Positions 56,343 to 64,000 of a DNA stretch of 64,000 bases are shown in pieces. The position numbers were made by a program, and so were the translations under genes. This stretch comes from Paraescarpia echinospica (lineage: Eukaryota > Annelida > Polychaeta > Sabellida > Siboglinidae). How positions within the stretch are numbered: the first letter of the stretch is position 1; every line of letters begins with the position of its first letter. Location: assembly GCA_020002185.1 (NCBI GenBank), contig CM034541.1:29677845-29741844 (forward strand), read 5' to 3'. The notes under the pieces were generated by a model that saw nothing but the letters and a program-made list of their open reading frames with translations, ran no database searches and was not told the DNA's origin.

Positions 56343-56440
56343 GTATATATATTTATATATATATAAATACATGATGATCTCGGTGACTGATACATATATA
56401 CGTGTGTATATATATGTATATATAGCTCAAGGAAACGATA
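56305..56440. repeat. TA-rich microsatellite cluster
   Basis: Several (TA)n runs with interruptions occupy the 5' edge of the minus-strand LINE; a further TA run lies near 56980-56994. Confidence 0.85.
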
Positions 56441-59400
56441 TATTAAACATAGATTCACTTACCATTTTGACGAAATTCTGTTCCTTTTTGGAAAATTTCA
56501 ATTTGCCGACCCAATGCCCTTCTTTATTAAGTGGCTTGCTTGGTTAAAATTGGAAATCAAAATGGGGTCTCTCGAAGAAAACACGGTACATGCTTTGGAA
56601 TATGTGACTCTGTACTCTAAATGAGTCAGACTGCGCTGCGTTTTCCAGTTGTTGGGATCAACTGAACGAGGAGAAACAGTAGTTACCAGTGACACCAACT
56701 GTATCGTGCCATTTCAGATATGGTTGTCGATTCCCATGATATGTGAACACGTAGTGTTCGAGGGCTAATGTAAACTAAATGCTTGGAAGGTGGAATTGTG
56801 TTTTTACATGTAGAGCAAACTGATTGCTTTCAAGCCACAAAGTGTTTCATATATGTGATGTACAGTGGTCTGTACGATGCAATAAAGGGTCCATTTCGTA
56901 TTGATTTAATATCTTTGGTAACTGTTCTTCTGATCAAAGAATCTGTTATCCAGGCGTGCCGAAAAGTATCAAAATATTGATATATATATATATATTATGA
57001 ATACCAAATCGCCTGCAACCCCCGTGTCTAAATTATGAAGATACATTGAAACTTAAAAACAATATTAAGTAAGTGACTTTTATATCACCAAATACAATAA
57101 CACATAAATCAGCGGTAATTAATGAGCAAACACCCATTAGTACAAAAGTATTGGTAGAAATTGGAGATATATGTAGATATGAATCTAAGTACTTTGGATA
57201 TCGTAAGATATAATGTAAACTAATACTACTTAAACTTTGTATACTATAGAAGAGCAGTTCTTAAACATTTGTGACGGCGACCCAAATTCCGTTTGCCGGA
57301 CGTGCTTGGCGACACATGCCTTTAAACAGTTAACTTGTAATAAATTATAACGTGTATCGTTATGCAATAAATAGGCATGACATTAATATATGATACATGA
57401 TACAATTTATTAAACTTCCTTGCTTAACACAAAGAAATAATAAAATCTGCGCCGTTCTTAGGTTTATCAATGTAGAAATAGGACACTCCTTCACCCATTG
57501 TAAACAGAAAGCATAGATGGCGGACGAAATCGAAAATGTCGTATCATTTTTGAAGGACATTTCGCTAATTTACGTTATGCTGATGTAGGCGCTCTCTCAG
57601 CTACACAGTATGATGGACATGTTGAATAAGGCGACATTTCCACGTGAAATTGAACATTGCCTGCTTTGATATGGAGTGATTCGGAATTGTTGCACAGTGA
57701 ATAGAATAGAATTACAAAGAGCATTGACGTTGCATTCTGAGACTGTCCATTTTTTAAAACTCAAATGTCCAGTAAATCAGCATTCCCCATAAACTTAAAT
57801 CACATTCCTCAACTCCATATCAACTTTGCTTCACGTAATAAAATAACACTACGCAAAGGAAAAGAATGATTAAATCCTCGTGTCATACGTTTATTACCCA
57901 CAAATGAAAAAATTCGATGTGCTCACTTTAAGTTAGATTCGACTATGAACCCACTGATATAGAATTAGACTTAGTGCTTACATGAAATGTTAGTGGAAAT
58001 CATATCATAATTTCATAACTGTTAAAATACCCAAATTAATAACACCAACCGTCAGCTTCAAGTTCGTCCTGTTCCTCTCCATAGATGTTAGTGTAATAAT
58101 TATTATACTCATTTCGGGTTGGAGGATAACATATTCCAATACCTGTATTTAATACCTTCTTCAAAGTTCTCAATAATAGCAGTAGCATGAAATAAATATA
58201 TCAGGTCGCATTTTTCTTCCAAGCATCTGCAAATAAGTGCGCTCTATGACAGTGCGTAAACATCTTACCAATGGTATCATTTTCCAGACCAACTCGATAG
58301 TAACAGAACTTGGTATATTGTGCATCTTCTAAGGCGAGGAAAGTCTTAAATAGCATTTCAATGAGTATTTCAATTCAGAGTCTATCGAATATTAATACAA
58401 ACTAGGTTGTTGGTGGCAGACAATTTCTGCATACTCCAAACGTATTTATAACTTCGTAACCACGATATACTATTGTGAATCTTTATATGTTCATCAGCTG
58501 CAATATGTACTTTGCCGCTGGTATATTTTGGGACGTAATGTTACCAAGTAATCAAACTACTCTAGACAACTGGGTGGCAATTATGACTAATATTAGTAAT
58601 AACAATATGAACGATGAGAGTAACTTCTATGGTGTTTCGATTCCTTATTATGACACCAATGAACCAAGGTGCATGCGTTGATGCAATATCAAGGAATATT
58701 TACTTACCAAGAAGATGCACGTTTCATTAATGCCGATAGAGACTACGCAGCCGATCAACCCGACGACAAATAAGAGTGATTACAAGACGACCGTACCAAC
58801 CACACCCAACCTGATAATGCTTGTAAGATCAGTGAGGTCATGACCATCGGTCGTGCGAATAGTTTTCGTGTTGAATTGCCACCGTTCCAAGAAGCCGTCA
58901 AATTCGTTAGGCGGGGAAGCGAGTCCTGTATGTTTTTCTCGGCGTCGTTTGACCAGTAGCGCAATGTTTGAACTATGACTGATATTCTAATCACCTTCGA
59001 AAAAAACAAAATAACAACAATAACAACAACAGTAATAACAGTAATAACATCACCAGTGACGGCGACGAAGTGAAAGACAACGACTGAAGCAACGACAACA
59101 ATGATGTCGATAAAAGAACAATAATAACTGCCGCTATGAACACGATTCATTTTCATTGCTCTTTAGCTGCCAATACTATGGATATCACGTTGTAAATACA
59201 AGAATGCCAATATGTTTTAGAACAGTTTATTTCAACACAACAACAACAACAACATTTATGACACAAAAAATGCCAAACATACAATCATAAACCACAATAC
59301 TGATGTTGCAAACGCAATAAGTGTGTCCTTTATAAAACTTACCCAACTACACTAAATTTGGCTAGAACTAAATAGTTACAGTTTGCATCATAGTCCATTA

Positions 59401-59526
59401 CATGAGGCTCAAAAATGTTGATTCCGTTGCCCCTCCCGGTTGCGAATTTATTTTTCCCAAACAAGCAAGATAGGGAAATGTCTCCGCGGCGCCCATTAGC
59501 TGTTGGCCTGACCCTTGACACAGTGG
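56441..59526. other. Intergenic stretch, nothing recognised
   Basis: About 3 kb without a supportable gene. Frames at 58475-58681 and 58755-59156 lack domains; the latter is a low-complexity Val/Ile-rich antisense frame from AAC/AAT triplets. (CAA)n-like runs lie near 59015-59040 and 59238-59253. Confidence 0.45.
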
Positions 59527-59705
59527 TCCTCGTGCTACTACTACTACTACTACTACTACAGCTGCTGCAGCTGCTGCTACTACTGCTGCTGTTGCTACTA
59601 CTACTACTACAGCTGCTGCAGCTGCTACTGCTGCTGCTACTACTACTGCTGCTACTACTACTATTACTACAGCTGCTACAGCTGCTACTACTACTGCTGC
59701 TGCTG

Positions 59706-59744
<39 letters not shown>

Positions 59745-59755
59745 TTATTATTATT
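59527..59755. repeat. (CTA/CTG)n trinucleotide array
   Basis: About 229 bases of mixed CTA and CTG triplets with CAGCTGCTGCAG blocks, ending in ATT triplets. It keeps several reading frames open (poly-Leu, poly-Tyr/Cys/Ser), but nothing suggests they are translated. Confidence 0.95.
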
Positions 59756-60443
59756 GTCTACCCATATTTGCAGTGTATTGTATTGTTATATTATTTTGCT
59801 GCACTATGTTACACATATACAAAATTTCGATAAACAGATATACTTCCTTGTTCACTTACCAAGGGAGTATTTTGCTCTGGATGGAAATATTGTTCAATCA
59901 AGTGTCACGTTTTATTAAACCTAATCAAAACAGTAGTGCATGACTTACCATAAATCCAATGTTGATCGATATGAGTATAATGGCGTATGGTTTATGCTCT
60001 GTTACTGTTATCGTTGCAACGTCGTTCCTGCAACGAACATGGTCGAGTGCGTATCACGTAGACGTAGAATACGTCTAACTGTAATCGAATGTGTGTGTAC
60101 ATCGCTCGTGTGCGTGCGTGCATGCGAGCGAGGGTATGTTAACGTTTCCCCTCTAAACGGTATCTCGGACGCACAACTTTCAGGGATTAATCTACGACCT
60201 TTCGGTTCGGTTAAGTAGCTTGTTAAGTTGTATTTCCGGTCTTAGAGAATTGTATTATAATGAAATTGAAACTGGTTTATTTTGCATAAATAATAAAAAA
60301 ACAAGGTACACGTGGTAACTATGAATGCCAGGACGCCTGTAAAAACTAAACTAGTTGAAGCAAATGGACGCCGAAAATGCCACATAATATTATTATACAT
60401 GGAGTTATACATGAAGTGCATAATAATATAAATATAAAAAATA
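59756..60443. other. Intergenic, dispersed repeat hint
   Basis: The segment GTTAACGTTTCCCCTC to CGGTATCTCGG near 60137-60170 resembles 24492-24530. No gene is seen. Confidence 0.35.
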
Positions 60444-60707
60444 ACATTTTATTACTATATATAAATAATACATATCAATACAATAAAACATTTCATTACC
60501 ATGTAAGAATAATACATATCAATACAATAAAACATTTCATTACCATGTAAGAATAATACATATCAATACAATAAAACATTTCATTACCATGTAAGAATAA
60601 TACATATCAATACAATAAAACATTTCATTACCATGTAAGAATAATACATATCAATACAATAAAACATTTCATTACCATGTAAGAATAATACATATCAATA
60701 CAATTTA
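60444..60707. repeat. 44-bp tandem repeat, five to six copies
   Basis: ACATTTCATTACCATGTAAG starts units at 60488, 60532, 60576, 60620 and 60664, each continuing AATAATACATATCAATACAA. A divergent copy (AACATTTTATTACTATATAT) precedes the array. Confidence 0.95.
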
Positions 60708-60879
60708 GAGTGGAAAAATAAATTAAGAAATGTTACATTATGAATTATCATTGAAATTCAAACAGGAATAGCAATTTCGTATTAAGCACACCTCTGATTA
60801 CATATTTACAATACTTTTTAAGGTTGTGCCTTTTACTTAATGATAGGTGAAGTTCATCTGAGACATGCGACATTATAGT

Positions 60880-61690
60880 ATGCAATTTTGGCCCAAAACT
60901 CTCTTTATTGTATATAAATGATATTTGTAATATTTTATCAATACTAACATTTATACTGTTTGTTGATGATTCTAATATGTTTTGTTCCAGAAAGGATCCT
61001 GTGCAGCTCAGCAATGATTTAACCACTGAGTTACAAAAACTACAAAAAATTACAATAAATGTATACTTAGAGTACATGTTAGTAAGTTTTTAGGAGTCTT
61101 TATCCATCAAAAGCTCAACAGGAAGGAGCACGTTAGTATGATAGAATCAAGTGTCAAAAACTATTGCCATTACGTACAGAGCAAGACACAGACTTGACAA
61201 AAACTCATTGTTCACTATTTTTTCCCCTATATATCATACTGCTGTGAACTCTGGGGCAGCACTTATAAAACTATTGTTCACAGTGTTTTTATTTTACAGA
61301 AAAAAGTAATCAGGCTAATTTGCAATGAGACTTTTTATGTCATACTAATACATTATTTTGTGATTAAGGTATACTTAAACAGTCTGAGTTTTTGAGAATT
61401 TCTATTGTAATGTTCAAGGCTAAAAAAAATGTTGTCGTATAACCTTCAATAATTCATTGCTACTAACCATGATTTAATGCAGCTGACACGTCAAAGTAAA
61501 AAAAGTAAAACAAAACACGTGTATGCTCGCACACCTTTGAAATCTATGTGTATATCGGTACATGTGATTAAATTATGGAACTCCTATGATGAACAAATAA
61601 CTAGTTCAGCTATAGTTAAAATACTCCAAACAAGACTTAACCACTTGTTTCTTAACGATTACCATGCACACACGTAAAACGGAAATGTCA
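60880..61690 (+). pseudogene. LINE reverse transcriptase remnant
   Basis: Degraded + strand frames carry LLYINDICNILSI and FILFVDDSNMFCSRKD (an RT palm with an FVDD box) near 60905-60990, then a tail with KHVYARTPLKSMCISVHVIK and LWNSYDEQITSS near 61515-61605. The tail matches the fragment at 25640-26290, so both come from one family. Stops and frameshifts are frequent. Confidence 0.75.
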
Positions 61691-62754
61691 GTCATTATAA
61701 TAATAATGTTTTATTTTGTTAAGCGCCACATCCAATATTGTTCACAGCGCTTTACAACAATATACAAGTGTATGCTAAAAATAATGCATTTGAATAACAA
61801 AACAATAGTTGTTATATCATAGATAAAATGAACTAATAATAATGGGAATTAAAACAATAAATAAATAAACTAAAATTAATGTAAACATCAATAAATTATG
61901 CTAAAATGTATACGAAAAGTAAACAAATAGATAAATAAATAGTAAATAAATGTTAAACATCAATCAGCTATGGTAAAACAGTGTTGGAGTTACATATACG
62001 CTGCAGTGAACAGGTGAGTCTTCAACACAGATTTAAATGATTCCAGTGATGTTTTGCTAGTAACACTTGACGGCAGAGCGTTCCACACTGCTGCCGCTGC
62101 GTGAGCAAATGTACAGTCACCGGCTCTGCTGCGTGTTCTCGGAACAACTAGTGCGTTCGAGTCAGCAGACCGAAGACGTCTGGCTGGCATGTAGACACGC
62201 ACGAGTTTTTGCATGTAAACAGGCGAGAGGTCTTCGTGCAGCGACTTGTACGTAAGAACAGCGATCTTGAATGCAATGCGCTATTGAATAGGTAGCCAGT
62301 GCAGTTCGCGAAGAGTAGGGGGTCGCACTTTCACAACGAGCCTGTCGAGTAATAAGGCGAGCGGCAGCATTCTGGAGTCGCTGCAATCGATCGATGTTAT
62401 TGGTTGAGGTACCGAACAGTAAAGAGGTGCTGTAGTCCAAACGGGATGTAATCATGGCATTGACTACCAGGTTCCGCTGTCGGTTGAGTTAGGTAACGGT
62501 GAATCAACCCGATGTTGCACATGTGCAGCGAGCAAGTGCTGATAGTACGTGACAATTGCATAGTCATATCCAGGTGTCTATCAAGGTGGACGCCGAGATT
62601 TCTAACATGATCAGTTGCACAGATTTCATCTGTCCCGACGCGCACTCGGAGCCCACTTACGATGGCAGATGCTGATTTGGGGACAACCGGTAGAATTTCT
62701 GTTTTCGTGTCATTCATGAGCAGATAATTCCAAGTCATCCACTCCTTCACGTCA

Positions 62755-63594
62755 TCAATACATCGCTCGATCCGGAGAAGATGCATCCAGGTCGAAGTGA
62801 CAGAACAGTTGTAAATCATCGGCGTAGTGGTGATATTTTAAGTCGTGTTTGTGAATGATATCACCGATCGGCTGCACGTATAGTGAAAATAATAGTGGTC
62901 CCAACACTGACCCTTGCGGCACCCCCGTTAACAGAATCGTCTCGCTGGATAACACGCGGTCGATGATGACACTCTGCTTGCGATTACTTAGGTAAGATTC
63001 CAGCCAATGGAGAACCACTCCGGTAATGCCATAGCGCCGTTGTTGACGATCCAGTAGTATTGCGTGATCTACCGTGTCAAATGCAGCGCTTAGCTCGATG
63101 AGTACGACGATTATACCTTGTCTACAGTCTAGCGCGGTCCTGATCTCGTTGACTACCCACTGTAGGGCTGTCTCGATCGAGTGGTTTCGCTTGTATGCGG
63201 ACTGAAATGTGTCCATAAGTGATTCATTGGCTAGGTGACTGTTCAATCTGTTGCCCACAATCTTTTTAATCACTTTCGAAAGTTGGGACAGATTGCTGAC
63301 TGGGCGGTAGTTACTTAAAGTATTCTTACACAGCGACGGCTTCTTCAGAAGAGGATGCACAAGTGCTCGCTTTAGTTCACCCGGCATTGTTCCTTCTACC
63401 AAACACGCATTTGTTATATCGGCAACAATGATCGCAAGTGCGTCAGTGTTCTGTTTTATATGATCGGATGGTAACGGATCAAGTGTGCAAGACGTACACA
63501 TTCTAGCGATGGTAGCCGTTATTTCACGTGTTCTTGTAGGTGTATATGTGTCAATTGGGGTGACAAAGCGACGTGTTTCACCCGGCGGTGTCAT
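62755..63594 (-). pseudogene. L2-type reverse transcriptase core
   Basis: This 279-codon frame holds all core RT boxes: CTLDPLPSDHIKQN, NYRPVSNLSQLSKVIKKIVG, FQSAYKRNHSIETALQWVVN, VVLIELSAAFDTVDHAILLD, LTGVPQGSVLGPLLFSLYV and YHHYADDLQLF (near 62803-62835). VLIELSAAFD replaces the usual VLLDLSAAFD: the first palm aspartate box keeps its second Asp. The following frame (62397-62819) continues with WMTWNYLLMNDTKTEIL and VRNLGVHLDRHLDMTMQ, and the last (61990-62214) ends with AAAAVWNALPSSVTSKTSLE and FKSVLKTHLF. Confidence 0.88.
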
Positions 63595-63660
63595 GCGATG
63601 TCTGGCAGCATGTAAGCCGAGTTGAATTTCAGCTACCTTGTTGTTGAAATAGTCCGAAAA

Positions 63661-64000
63661 TTAATCGCAACAGGCAACGACGGAGTCATATTCGGGATAC
63701 GAACGTGATGGCTTCCCACTCAGTGATTTCACGATGTTGAACATGCTTTTGTTGTCAGCGTTCAGAAGTTTATCTTGATAGTAGTTGGTTTTCGAGAGGG
63801 CAATGAGCTTGTTGCACTCATCGCGAGCATCAACGTACATTTGTCGATGAATCTCAAGCTTTGTGCGTCTCCACAATGACTCGTTCTTTTGCCGTCGTCT
63901 CCTCGCGTCATCGATGTTGCTGTTGTACCACGGGTTTGGTATATTACCCCGCGTGGCAGTCAGTTGCTCTGGTGCATGTTTGTCGATACATGTTCTTAGT
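63661..64000 (-). pseudogene. L2-type LINE, segment between endonuclease and RT
   Basis: The frame reads NPWYNSNIDDARRRRQKNES, then LWRRTKLEIHRQMYVDARDE, SKTNYYQDKLLNADNKSMFN and IVKSLSGKPSRSYPEYDSVV up to a TAA at 63661-63663, after which FSDYFNNKVAEIQ continues in frame. This is the usual linker before the RT of L2/CR1 elements. It continues beyond the window. Confidence 0.8.

Larger units (their letters stand above)
61690..64000 (-). mobile_element. L2-type LINE, runs off the right edge
   Basis: Minus-strand element. Its 3' end near 61690-61735 has the tail GTAAAGCGCTGTGAACAATA typical of L2-like elements, followed upstream by an AT-rich UTR and RT coding sequence to the window end. The part 5' of 64000, including most of the endonuclease, is outside. 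Damage is modest: one stop at 63661-63663 and frameshifts near 62800, 62470 and 62250, making it the best-preserved LINE in the window. Confidence 0.88.

Noticed and set aside
58755..59156. 133-codon Val/Ile-rich antisense frame
   Set aside because: Low-complexity translation of AAC/AAT-rich DNA without homology or gene context.
59415..59943. Poly-Leu and poly-Tyr/Cys frames of 142-167 codons
   Set aside because: They result from the (CTA/CTG)n array and lack any flanking domain.

Overview
The window is animal nuclear DNA: one multi-exon protein gene with canonical GT-AG introns of 0.25 to 11 kb, set among non-LTR retrotransposon remnants, tRNA-derived SINEs, hAT-like and MITE-like DNA elements, minisatellites and AT-rich microsatellites. 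There is nothing bacterial or viral, and no rRNA or functional tRNA gene. The mix of LINEs with PHD and 2A-like segments, L2-type LINEs, RTE-type LINEs and a tRNA-headed SINE suggests an aquatic invertebrate (lophotrochozoan, amphioxus-like or similar). The sequence alone does not fix the species.

Layout. 1-1925: satellite of about 28-bp units in two higher-order blocks. 4586-6064: 29-bp minisatellite. 7340-8115: LINE 3' fragment. 8899-39484: the real gene, on the + strand, with ten recognisable coding exons whose splice phases all agree and which sum to 3,846 coding bases (1,281 codons plus stop, counted from ATG 8899). It encodes a single-pass membrane protein of the CCPG1/PBXIP1 family, ER-phagy receptors in vertebrates: acidic cytosolic N-terminus with FIP200-binding-like SD..(.)L motifs, one transmembrane segment, a long lumenal coiled coil with a duplicated exon, and a 671-residue basic, tryptophan-rich lumenal tail from one 2-kb exon. 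Its introns hold a degraded LINE with a 2A-like/PHD N-terminus (13585-18500) whose last coding segment has expanded into forty 35-bp copies, a foldback hairpin of about 530 bp (19545-20076), a 1.2-kb hAT-like element with perfect 8-bp target duplications (27106-28334), SINE copies and two members of a small TIR element family.

39485-64000: no gene recognised. This part is a graveyard of retrotransposons: L2-like (43290-46050, 53330-54170, and 61690 to the window end), RTE-like (46274-47155, 49980-51025), a pair of oppositely oriented LINE copies (51160-52560 and 54215-56310), and many simple repeats.

Only the CCPG1-like gene looks functional. The mobile elements are broken by frameshifts, stops or truncation; the L2 copy at the right edge is the least damaged. 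The first exon of the CCPG1-like gene, expected to carry an LC3-interacting motif, is either the ATG at 8899 or lies upstream unrecognised.
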